From Tunturibacter empetritectus (GTDB lineage Bacteria; Acidobacteriota; Terriglobia; Terriglobales; Acidobacteriaceae), in assembly GCF_040358985.1 (NCBI RefSeq), contig NZ_CP132932.1:4588001-4652000 (forward strand): a stretch of 64,000 bases of DNA, read 5' to 3'. The translations under genes were made by a program, and so were the position numbers. Below the pieces are notes generated by a model, which saw only the letters and a program-made list of their open reading frames with translations, did no database searches and had not been told where the DNA came from. Shown piece after piece: positions 1-9,400 of the stretch. How positions within the stretch are numbered: position 1 is the first letter of the stretch; each line of letters starts with the position of its first letter.

Positions 1-1
1 G

Positions 2-1297
2 GGTGAAATCGCTGAGGCATATGCCCCGGAGAACAGCGGAAGGTTTATTCGCGTTAGCAGGCAGGACGGTACCGTGCTGTACCAGGGCGGCGACACACGA
101 GAACCTCATATCGATTCCTCGATTGTTCCGCAGCCTCAATTGAGTGAGTCGACGGATTTTTTTCGACAGGAAAGTGCCGGCGGAACCCACAATCTGCTGA
201 TCTACACACAACCATACGTGTCGCCCTCGGGAACGAGATATGTCGTTGAAATGGGCGCTTCCCTGGCCCCGATCTCTCGCGTACTGGCAAGCCTGTTGAA
301 GATTCTGTTCCTGATAACGCCGTGCATTCTTTTTGCAGCCGCACTCGGTGGACACTTCTTGATGAAATTACCGCTGCGGCCCTTGGAGATCCTGAGCGAA
401 CAAGCAGAGCGGATCGGTACTCATCAGTTTGGCGAGCGCTTGCCCGTCATAGCGACCGGCGACGAGATGGAGAGGCTGTCGCTCTCGCTGAATCGTATGA
501 TCAGCCGCCTTGAAGACGCGCTTGCCTACAATCGGCGCTTCTCTGCAGATGTGTCCCATGAGCTGCGTACGCCGCTCACGATACTCCGCGGCGAGTTAGA
601 GCAATTGCTCCACACCTCCAGAATGCCGATGATGCAGCGCGATTCCCTGGGCAGCGCACTCGAAGAGATCGACCGCATGGCACAGATCGTGGAGAGCCTG
701 CTGACCATCTCTCGACTGGATTCCGGCACTGACGGTATGGACCTGAAGCCAGTGGACCTCAACTGCCTCGCACAGTGGACCGTTGACCAGATGCATCTGA
801 TGGCGGAGGAAAAGAATCTCACGCTGCGATGCTCTCGGGCTGAGCCGGTGGCAATTCTGGCTGACGCCGGCAGAATCAAGCAGGTGCTGGTAAACCTGTT
901 GGACAACGCTATCAAGTACACACCAAATGGAGGCGAGGTGACCGTCTCTATATCAGCAATCGGCGCAACCCAGCTTGCGATTCTGGAGGTCAGTGATACC
1001 GGCATAGGTATTCCGGCTGGGTCGCTGCCGCATGTCTTCGAACGCTTTTACCGTTCAGACAAGGCACGGACTAGAGAGTCGGGCGGTACTGGTCTGGGAC
1101 TATCGATCGCGAAAGCTATCTCAAAGGCCCACGGCGGAACCATGTCGATAGAAAGTGTGGAAGGCAGAGGTACGCGAGTGAGGCTTGAACTACCTCTATC
1201 TCCTTTGCCCGTTTCGGCTGTCCCAGGACTAAAGCTCCAAACTACGCCAGAAGGACGGTCCGGCGTCTCTGTCGAACGTAGTCACGCATCTCGGTAG
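2..1297 (+). CDS. Sensor histidine kinase, 5'-truncated by window edge
   Basis: Membrane sensor kinase of a two-component system that autophosphorylates and passes phosphate to a response regulator. The frame is open to the left edge of the window, so the true start is outside. Visible in order: end of a periplasmic sensor region, a membrane segment (KILFLITPCILFAAALGG) near nt 290-350, a HAMP-like linker, a HisKA dimerisation helix with the phospho-acceptor His in SHELRTP (nt 557), and a HATPase_c domain with N box NLLDNAIKY, DTGIGIP and GTGLGLSIAKA. This order is that of CusS/heavy-metal-type kinases. The partner regulator is presumably just upstream, off the window. A good rho-independent terminator follows. 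The signal sensed cannot be told. Confidence 0.93.
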   Translation, partial: GEIAEAYAPENSGRFIRVSRQDGTVLYQGGDTREPHIDSSIVPQPQLSESTDFFRQESAGGTHNLLIYTQPYVSPSGTRYVVEMGASLAPISRVLASLLKILFLITPCILFAAALGGHFLMKLPLRPLEILSEQAERIGTHQFGERLPVIATGDEMERLSLSLNRMISRLEDALAYNRRFSADVSHELRTPLTILRGELEQLLHTSRMPMMQRDSLGSALEEIDRMAQIVESLLTISRLDSGTDGMDLKPVDLNCLAQWTVDQMHLMAEEKNLTLRCSRAEPVAILADAGRIKQVLVNLLDNAIKYTPNGGEVTVSISAIGATQLAILEVSDTGIGIPAGSLPHVFERFYRSDKARTRESGGTGLGLSIAKAISKAHGGTMSIESVEGRGTRVRLELPLSPLPVSAVPGLKLQTTPEGRSGVSVERSHASR

Positions 1298-1371
1298 TGG
1301 TCGGATCAACACAATCTGAATCCCGATACTCATCTCATGAGTGACTCAGTGACTATGCGTAGGTGAGTGTG

Positions 1372-1419
1372 GCAGCAACCGTAGTGAAGCCTCCGCCGGC
1401 CACTGCGGCTGCGTTTTTT
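1372..1419 (+). terminator. Rho-independent terminator after the sensor kinase
   Basis: CCGTAGTG pairs with CACTGCGG (one G-U), extended by GCAG/CTGC across a CAA bulge, and is followed directly by GTTTTTT. It sits 75 bases after the kinase stop and points away from it, between convergent genes. Confidence 0.7.
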
Positions 1420-1525
1420 GGACTTGAGCATGAGGACGATAACTTCTGTCCGAAGGAGAGATGCGTGTGGCACCCTGGGCGATAAAAGCGCGGAGATGGT
1501 TAGATAGATCGAGATTTCGTCCACT

Positions 1526-3208
1526 CTACTCCCGAAACAAATGATTCAGAATCGCATTCATCAGCGGTTCGATCACCACCACGTCCGCCGGATAAGACCA
1601 GAACCCAATCAGATATCGCACCATCTCGCTCACGCGCTTCTTCACACCCTCGCGAAATTTCTTTTGATCCTCGATCGACAGTTGCGCCAGTTGCAGCCCG
1701 TTCAGGGTGCTGTCGATCGGGTTCGTATGCGTCGGCGTATACCGTATCGGCCCTAGCTCTCCCGCTTCACTCATCACGGGATCGGTCAACACCATTCTCG
1801 CCACCATCCGTCCCCGGTCATAGTCATGCACGCGATACCGCTCATCGAAGAACCCCAGAAAGCCCGTTAGGTCCGCCCCCGCCAACAACTCCTCGGACAC
1901 AGCGATTCCATAGATCCGCATATAGTCGCACTGTCCCAAATTCGCCGCTGTCTCAAACGCAAGCACAGTATCGCGAAATGCATCGGCGGCGTAGCTCCCT
2001 GCCCCCAGATGCACGATCTCCTCCTTATATTGGTGTTCAATCCGCCGCCTGGCATTAGCGAGGCTCTCTTTCCCGATCTTCGCAACCTGCCTAGTCCCCG
2101 TCCGCGTCGGCTGCGAAAACAACACCTTCAGCAGACCATCCGCGGTCCTCTTCAGACTTCCGCTCTTGATTTCGCCTGAACGCAGCTTCTCTACCAGTTC
2201 GCTGGCCCGAGCGTCCATTAGAGCAATCTGCTCATTCATCTCCACCGCTGTAATCCAGTCCTGAAACTCTGACTGCCCAAGCAGCACCTTGGCCCACCGC
2301 TTCATCATCTGGAAGTAGTCTGCATTCACCTCGCAAAAGCTCGAATCCGCGCTCGAAGTTCTCCCATGCGGCGACACAAACAAGTAGAACCGGCTGTCGT
2401 TGTACCAATGCTTGTCGATCTCATCCACCAGATTCTTCGCCATACCCAGCGGCTCATTCTGCAAGATTCCGCCATCGGTGTACGTGAACCTCGACGGATC
2501 ATCCGTCCACGGCTCCAGACCGTTTTTTGCGTAATCCGCCCGCCAGCGGTCCACCTCCTTTGCACGAAATGCCAACGGATATGCCCCGCTTGCCACCGAC
2601 GCGTCCGCTAGCTCACGCCACACCTCCGGCTTATCGCTCCCGTCCACACTCACAACTCGTGTTATCTGGTCTTCATGCCGCGTGTAGATAAACCTCCCGC
2701 AAGGCTGCATGTCATAGCCGTAGTCCACGCCGTTCAGGTTGGTCAGCGTCATTCCGATGGAGATCGACCGGGCAGCAGCCAGGTGCGTTATGGGAGCGGG
2801 CCACTCCTCCGATGCATATCGTCCCAGGAGCGTATCCTTTGCTATTCCTTCCACCACGTTCGACGAAAAGATCGAACGCAGCGGTGGCTCCACCTCGCCT
2901 GTCGCTTCGTCCACCGTCTTCAACAATCCATCGAGGTCGATCCGTTTTACCCACACGTTATACAGCGGGTTATCGTACGCGTCGCGAAACTCATCGGCAG
3001 AGTACAACATCTTATGCGCCACAATCGCCGCCGTCATCGCACCGGCCGAGGCGCCCGTCATGACATCGATAAGAATCTTTTCGTCGTCTGTCACTCCCTC
3101 AGCGGAGTTATGCTGATGAATTGCATCCAGCACCTCATACAGAACACCCGCCTCATAACTCCCCAACGACACCGCACCCGCAATCGTAATAGCCAGCCGC
3201 TTCGGCAT
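1526..3208 (-). CDS. Patatin-like phospholipase family protein
   Basis: Predicted serine lipid acyl hydrolase of about 560 residues. The patatin Ser-Asp dyad is visible: the nucleophile Ser in GASAGA, about 55 residues in, and the Asp in TDGGILQNEP; the N-terminal IAGAVSLGSYEAG provides the oxyanion glycine loop. The long C-terminal half fits the larger bacterial patatin-like proteins. The frame runs upstream to 3256, but the start at 3208 (MPKRLAITIAG) has a strong GAGGAGA ribosome site and puts the oxyanion loop near the N-terminus, so I prefer it. There is no signal peptide, so it is likely cytosolic or peripheral. Substrate unknown. It is transcribed alone, convergent with the kinase. Confidence 0.88.
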   Translation of the reverse strand: MPKRLAITIAGAVSLGSYEAGVLYEVLDAIHQHNSAEGVTDDEKILIDVMTGASAGAMTAAIVAHKMLYSADEFRDAYDNPLYNVWVKRIDLDGLLKTVDEATGEVEPPLRSIFSSNVVEGIAKDTLLGRYASEEWPAPITHLAAARSISIGMTLTNLNGVDYGYDMQPCGRFIYTRHEDQITRVVSVDGSDKPEVWRELADASVASGAYPLAFRAKEVDRWRADYAKNGLEPWTDDPSRFTYTDGGILQNEPLGMAKNLVDEIDKHWYNDSRFYLFVSPHGRTSSADSSFCEVNADYFQMMKRWAKVLLGQSEFQDWITAVEMNEQIALMDARASELVEKLRSGEIKSGSLKRTADGLLKVLFSQPTRTGTRQVAKIGKESLANARRRIEHQYKEEIVHLGAGSYAADAFRDTVLAFETAANLGQCDYMRIYGIAVSEELLAGADLTGFLGFFDERYRVHDYDRGRMVARMVLTDPVMSEAGELGPIRYTPTHTNPIDSTLNGLQLAQLSIEDQKKFREGVKKRVSEMVRYLIGFWSYPADVVVIEPLMNAILNHLFRE

Positions 3209-3474
3209 ATCTCTCCTCGCAGCAAAATTAGAGCACCCTTCCGAACCATGAACCATATACCTAATTGGTCATAGCCCGTTTGGTGGTACTCATACCATCA
3301 ATTTATCGCCTCCGCTCCCGTCCCTGTCCGCAGTCACGGACTCACCTCTCGTCGCCGACCTTGAACATGCAGGTTTCATGCCTCCGATTCTCAGCGTCGG
3401 AACAAACAGGGATGGTGGCCGTTCTCTGCGACAGGCTCCCCGGTCTCGGGTGGTTCGGCCTCTCCGCAATCCGT

Positions 3475-4926
3475 TCAATCGGAACCGGTGTCTTTTACAG
3501 TTCTTCGCGACGGCTTTCCAATAAAGACTGTATGAATTGCCACCGCTAGTGCATCCATGCAGGATTGGTCGAGTGCTCGCGGCGAATCATTTTGCATCAG
3601 CTTGAGCACCTCCGCACATCTGAGCTTTTGTCGGTAGGGTCGGTAGGATGAAAGTGCATCATAAATATCCGCAACCGTTAATATCCGTGCAAGAAGTGAA
3701 AGCTCCGACCCATGAAGCCCTCGCGGATAACCAGATCCATCGAGCTTTTCATGATGCGCCGCAGCGACCTCCGCAATCTCTTCGAATCCTGGAATCTTAT
3801 CGAGAATCTCTCTCGTGTATCGAGGATGTTTGTAGATAGATTGCCACTCCCTAGAGGTGAGTTTACCCGGCTTCTCGAGTATTGTATTGGGTACTCCGAG
3901 CTTTCCAATGTCGTGAAGCAAGGCGGCGCGTTCCAACAATTTGGCATCGTACTCTCCCACGCCCATCACCTTAGCGATAGCGCTCGCTGTCGTGGCGACA
4001 CCGGTGGAGTGGGTGAACGTAAAAGGAGACTTGGCGTCTACAACCTCGGCGAACGCGAGGCAAATGTTGTCTACTAAAAATATATTTGGAGACTGTCTAT
4101 TGCGTTCGGGAGCGAGTTCTATCACATGGGATAAAATCTCTGGCGATTGCAGGTCCTTCCATAGTTCGCGCTGGTCGTGCAGCAGGTTAGAGGCCGCAAC
4201 GAGGCTCGTATCAAACCCTCTGCTGTACCGTCTCGATACGAGATCAATAGCGGTTATGGGACCGTATCGCTCCACCGCAATATCCAGCGTCTGAGCAATT
4301 CTAATAATGCGAGCAAGCAAGGATATTTCTTCAGCCGGTATATCCTGAGGTGATTCCACTCTGTCCCAGCGCTCATCAGCTTGATAGATTGCTTCGCTGA
4401 CTTCGAACGGCAGGCCAAGATCTCTTGCAATACGAGCGGCACGCTCACAAGGAAGATTGGCACTCGTCTCGAAAGAATTGAACTCGCAGGAATCGGAAAA
4501 GCTCGTTGAATCAGCGGGGAGCGGCTGGGCCCAACCCCAGGACAAACAGCCGGCATGCGCCTGCTTCCGGGCATCTCTATCTCCTGCACTCAGACCAATG
4601 CCGGCCGGTGACGCTTCAGCGAGCGTGAACGGATACCGATTCAGAGCTAGCGTGTCCGGTGCCTGAGAAGAATTGCCTCTACACCCGACATCCTTGAGCA
4701 GGAGAGCGGAATAGAGATGAGAGAGCATTTCTTGAGACAAGTGAGCCCGCACTCCTATACGCATCCCGATGACGCATGAGCGAAGAACATGGCCCTTCGG
4801 ACGGCCCTTTGTCAGATCGAGCGCGAATGAGAGCGCGGGGATCAGCGCTGAAAAAGGTAAGGAGTCCGGAATGTGCGATCCAGATTCGGAAGAGGCAGTT
4901 TCAGCGGTCGAGAGTGAGCTTCTCAT
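3475..4926 (-). CDS. HD-GYP domain phosphodiesterase
   Basis: Probable cyclic-di-GMP phosphodiesterase. The C-terminal domain shows the HD-GYP signature: HDIGKLGVP, then HHEKLDGSGYPRGL, then ADIYDALSSYRPYR. The N-terminal about 300 residues are not a receiver or PAS domain that I recognise; they contain LTKGRPKGHVLRSCVIGMRIG and look like a degenerate tandem HD-type half, as in duplicated HD domain proteins. The frame is open to 5010, but the Met at 4926 is preceded by GGAG at six bases, a better start than 5010. It lies downstream of the OmpA-like gene on the same strand with about 115 bases between. No membrane segment is visible. Confidence 0.85.
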   Translation of the reverse strand: MRSSLSTAETASSESGSHIPDSLPFSALIPALSFALDLTKGRPKGHVLRSCVIGMRIGVRAHLSQEMLSHLYSALLLKDVGCRGNSSQAPDTLALNRYPFTLAEASPAGIGLSAGDRDARKQAHAGCLSWGWAQPLPADSTSFSDSCEFNSFETSANLPCERAARIARDLGLPFEVSEAIYQADERWDRVESPQDIPAEEISLLARIIRIAQTLDIAVERYGPITAIDLVSRRYSRGFDTSLVAASNLLHDQRELWKDLQSPEILSHVIELAPERNRQSPNIFLVDNICLAFAEVVDAKSPFTFTHSTGVATTASAIAKVMGVGEYDAKLLERAALLHDIGKLGVPNTILEKPGKLTSREWQSIYKHPRYTREILDKIPGFEEIAEVAAAHHEKLDGSGYPRGLHGSELSLLARILTVADIYDALSSYRPYRQKLRCAEVLKLMQNDSPRALDQSCMDALAVAIHTVFIGKPSRRTVKDTGSD

Positions 4927-5042
4927 AAGTGTCTCCAAGGAATCTGGATGCGACAAGATGGTTGCGAAGAAACCTGTACAAACGGGACACCCCTTCTGAA
5001 ATCCAGGCATCCCGTTGGGATCTCGAACGGCCGTGCTTGCCG

Positions 5043-6353
5043 TTAGGGATGCATTTGGAAAGCAGCCCGGCGATTTTGCTGCCAGCAGCTCTCCGTTTCA
5101 GCTGTGCACACTTGTGCCTCCTTTCCAAAGCTGATGACCTGAATCCGGTCGGCATCAACGCCTGCTGCTATAAGCGCGTTGCGTGCGGCGTTCGCGCGTT
5201 CTTCCCCAAGTGCCAGGTTGTATTCGGCTGAGCCGCGCTCATCCGCGTAACCACCCACCAGAACACGAATCGATGGATTGTCTTGCAGATACTTCGCGGC
5301 ATGTTCGATAGCAGTCTCTGCGTCGGCTCGGATGTTTGCGCTGTCGTAGTCGAAGAGAGCATCTTGAACATTTTCGTGGAAGACAGCCTCCCTCTTAGCT
5401 TGTGACGAAGAATTTCCATCATCAGAGTTATGAGCAGATGCAATGCTGTGGGAGCGCACCCGGAATTCGGCATCACACTCAGCCGAGGTCGATGGACTTG
5501 TGGTGAGAGCAGCGTGACCGGTAACACGGTAGGTGCCGTCGGCGAGGCCTGCCGTATTGACGGTGATACGCCGGCCCGTACCTTCAATCCTGCCTCCGTT
5601 TGAGGCCCAGCTGTACTTGACGTTGAGGCGATCTGGTTCGGTCAGGGTGTGACCGGTGATCTCCAGCGGTTGTCCTTCGTCGACATTGGCGACGTCAGTG
5701 CCGCAGGTGAACAGGATCTCGCTCGGGCGTTCCACCGCCATCCGAACGGGGGTGGAGGGAGAGTCGCGCTCGCCAAACTTGATGACGATACCAGCGCCCA
5801 CAGTGAGGTGATTTTGAGAATCACTGGTTCCGTTTGGCAGCGTTGTTCTCAAGTAGTCGACATCGATCGCGCGAATGGCAAGACGATGCGTGAGGTTTAT
5901 ATCGAGTCCACCGCCGGGAGAGAACGCAAAGCTCGATGCGCTGGTCGTAAAGGAGTTTGCTGTCGGAAAGTAAGAGCCGCTCCCGTGAGCTCCTCCCAGG
6001 AGAACCTGGCCGTAAGGCACAAAGCGATGTCCGGTCAGCGACACCTTTGGCCCAGCTTGATAGGTGGTCAGGGTGAGGTCCTGTCCCAGCAGGCTGATGT
6101 CGTTAGCATGACCACCGGTAAACTCGCCGGTGATGCTAAGCCAGTGGGTAAAGTAGAAATCTGCGGAGACATAGCCTCCGTTCAGGCCGAAGTAATCGGT
6201 CTGTCCGGGAGGCGCATTCGCGTTCATGTGGTTGAAGCCAAGAGAGACAGAGAATCGCGAGACAAGGTATGCCGGATTGTCGGGTCTCTGCTGCGCAACC
6301 GCAGCAGAGACTCCAAGTGTTCCAAAGACCAAAGCTAGAGTGATTCGTCGCAT
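5043..6353 (-). CDS. Outer-membrane beta-barrel protein with C-terminal OmpA/Pal domain
   Basis: Exported envelope protein of about 436 residues. The start at 6353 is set by AAGGAG eight bases upstream and begins a signal peptide (MRRITLALVFGTLGVSAAVAQ). It is followed by an eight-strand-like barrel region of about 190 residues, a linker domain with paired Cys, and a Pal-type peptidoglycan-binding domain near the end: FDYDSANIR, GGYADERGSAEYNLALGEERA and ISFGKE. By family knowledge the last domain binds peptidoglycan and tethers the outer membrane to the wall. It follows the Ig-repeat lipoprotein by 49 bases on the same strand and may be co-transcribed with it. Confidence 0.88.
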   Translation of the reverse strand: MRRITLALVFGTLGVSAAVAQQRPDNPAYLVSRFSVSLGFNHMNANAPPGQTDYFGLNGGYVSADFYFTHWLSITGEFTGGHANDISLLGQDLTLTTYQAGPKVSLTGHRFVPYGQVLLGGAHGSGSYFPTANSFTTSASSFAFSPGGGLDINLTHRLAIRAIDVDYLRTTLPNGTSDSQNHLTVGAGIVIKFGERDSPSTPVRMAVERPSEILFTCGTDVANVDEGQPLEITGHTLTEPDRLNVKYSWASNGGRIEGTGRRITVNTAGLADGTYRVTGHAALTTSPSTSAECDAEFRVRSHSIASAHNSDDGNSSSQAKREAVFHENVQDALFDYDSANIRADAETAIEHAAKYLQDNPSIRVLVGGYADERGSAEYNLALGEERANAARNALIAAGVDADRIQVISFGKEAQVCTAETESCWQQNRRAAFQMHP

Positions 6354-6402
6354 CGTATTTCTCCTTCCGGGACTTAGTGCCCGGTGTTCGCGAAGCCGGA
6401 AC

Positions 6403-9400
6403 CTAGTACAGCAAAGCAACGGATGGCGAGGTCGACAAGATGCTCGTATCCAACAGGACAAATCTGCTGGGCGAGATCGCGTAGAGTACGGAGGTGCCGT
6501 AGGTGTAGCGGCCCGCCGTCGCATCCGTAAGGTTGTAGTTCATGGTGCTGGTGACGCCGAGCTGCAGCACATTGATCGTGCCGACACCCACATTCAAATC
6601 GAGCGTGGACGTCGCGCTTCCTGCGCCGTTTGCGGTGATTGTGCCTGAGCCATTGACCCCGGCCAGCGAGCTTGCTGGAGTTGTGCCATAGACGAAGGTT
6701 CCATCGAGCGTTGCGTTGCTGAAGGGAGCTCCTGTCTGCGGCTCGAAGTTGCCCAGTCCGGCATAACCCGTCTCCAGGAAGTAGGCGTTGTCAGGACTGA
6801 TCAGGTAGAAGACCCTCGGAGCAGGCGGGTTGTCGAGTCCGAGAAGTCCGAGGAGCGTGGCAATCAGTCCGGTCGGAACCGGGTAATTGAGAACTCCGCG
6901 ACCATCGCTGTTGGCAACCGGGCAACCAGCGGTACCGGTTGATTGGTAGGTGCCTAACAGATCCTGCACCACACTCGTGGGCAGAAGTCCGCCAAGCCCG
7001 GTGATCTGGTTGACCAGTGCTGTTGTACCTGCGACGTCAACGTTCGTGATGTTGCAGCTTCCTCCGCTCGCGGTTCCGCGGAAGATCGTTGACGTCGACA
7101 AGTTGAGAACATTCTGCAGGGTCGAACCCAGCAGACCAGGATTTGACTGCGCATTCTCATAGCCGACGAACGGACCGGACATCGATGCGTTGGTGAACGT
7201 CGCCTGTGTCTGCAGTTGAGCAGAACCGGCGAGCAGGACATACGACGAGTGTTTGTCAGTAGAAAGAACAAACGCCTCGTTCGCGCTGACCAGATAGACT
7301 GCATAGTCGGTCGGATAGATTGCGGCCGGCGTACCAGTCGTACTCATCGCCAGCTGCACCCGACCGTTTGCGTCCGCTGAACCATAGCTGCCGGATAACG
7401 TCTCGCTTGCATAGTTGGTCGTAGCGATATTGGCATCGCTCGATCCGCTGCTGATAAGACCGGAACCGCTAGCCGTGAACTGACCGACAGAGGCGGCTGG
7501 ACCGGCTACGATGCCTAGCGTGCAGGCTGGCAGGCATGGAGTATCTCCCGACAACCCGAAGGCATAGCTGCCATTCAATCCGGCGGCAAAGGCAGCCGTC
7601 TGTTGTGCGAGCAAAGTCCCCGAACCTCGAGTTCCCTGCAGCGAGTTGTTGTCGAACTCGATCAAGTCTCCTCGAGTCGAGATAGTTGCTGGCGATACCG
7701 GAGCCTTCAACGCGATGGCGTAGGTTGAGGTGCCGGCAGTCGTTCCATCCTGGTTCAGAGTCGTGATCGTCAACGAGCCGCGGCTGTCGGTCCCAATCGT
7801 GTAGGTGCCGAGGAAGTCGTTACTGCTGACAGTCGTTCCCGTAGGAGCGGAGCTCTGGTGGTTTGCATCCAGCTCTCCGTTGCTTACAACTCCGGTGCCG
7901 TCAGCTGTGAAGCTTCCGACAGTCGCAGTCTGATAGGCGAGAACGCCGGCAAGCACATCGTCGTATCCCTGGAAGAGGAACGCGTATGGGCCAGTCAACT
8001 CGACGTCATTAGGTGTAGTTGGATAGACCACAAGAAGAACCAGAGGCAGACTTGCCGTCTGTGGCGTCGTCTCCGTGTCTGTGACTGTCACGGTAAAGCT
8101 GCTTGCTCCGGGGGTGGTCGGCGTTCCGCTGATAACACCCGAAGTTGACAGGCTGAGCCCCGCAGGCAGATTGCCGGCAGTTACCTGATACTTGTAGGGC
8201 TGTATGCCTCCCGTGGCGAGCAGGGTCTGCATATATGGCTGACCCAGAATCGCGTTCGGAAGCGAACCGGTAAGGCTCAGGGTTGGAATCGGCAGGACGG
8301 TCAAGGTGACCGGCCCGGTAGTGGTTGCGGTAGGTGTGGCCGAGTCAGTCGCCTTGACGACCAGGTTGGCTGTTCCTGCGGTTGTGGGCGTACCGTTGAT
8401 CACGCACCCAGCCGCTGTGAGTCCGGCGGGTAGCGTGCCACTCATGATCGTGCAGGAGTAAGGTGCTGTTCCTCCGCTGACGCCGATCGTGCCGCTATAC
8501 ACCGTTCCAACCGTGGCGTTTGGCGGAGAGGTCAGAGTTAGCGTTGCCGTCGCGGGGGACACGACCAGGGTTACAGGTCCAGTAGTGGTGGCAACAGGAT
8601 TACTCGTATCAACTGCCTTCACTGTGAGGTTCGCAGTTCCAGCAACCGTCGGTGTCCCGCTTACCGCGCAGTTTGAAATCGACAATCCCGCTGGAAGCGT
8701 GCCGCTGGTAATAGTGCACGAGTATGGTGAGGTTCCTCCATTGACGCCGATCGTTCCGATGTAAGGCGTTCCAACGGTTGCGTTCGGCGGAGAAGTGAGG
8801 GTAAGGGTTATCGTTGCGGGAAGTACCGTCAGGCTCTCTGGTCCAGTAGTTGTTTCGACGGTCGGGCTTGAATCCGTCGCCTTGACCGTAAGGTTCGCGG
8901 TTCCGGCAACTGTCGGCGTACCGCTAACTACGCAGCCCGTGACCGAAAGACCCGCAGGCAGTATTCCCGCTGTGATGGCGCAGGAGTAAGGAGACGTACC
9001 TCCAGCCACACCGATCGTCGCAGTATAAGGAACACCGACCGTCGCATTCGGCAGCGACGACAATGTCAACGAAAGGCCAGCAGGCAGAACCGTCAGGCTC
9101 TCTGGTCCAGTAGTCGTCTCAACCGGACTGCTTGAGTCGGTCGCCTTGACCGTAAGGTTCGCGGTTCCGGCAACCGTCGGCGTACCGCTAACCACGCAGC
9201 CCGAGACCGAAAGACCCGCAGGCAGTATTCCCGCCGTGATGGCGCAGGAGTAAGGAGACGTACCGCCCGCTACTCCAATCGTCGCAGTGTAAGGAACACC
9301 GACCGTCGCATTTGGCAGCGACGACAGTGTCAACGAAAGGCCAGCAGGTAGAACCGTAAGGCTCTCTGGTCCGGTAGTTGTTTCGACTGGACTGCTTGAG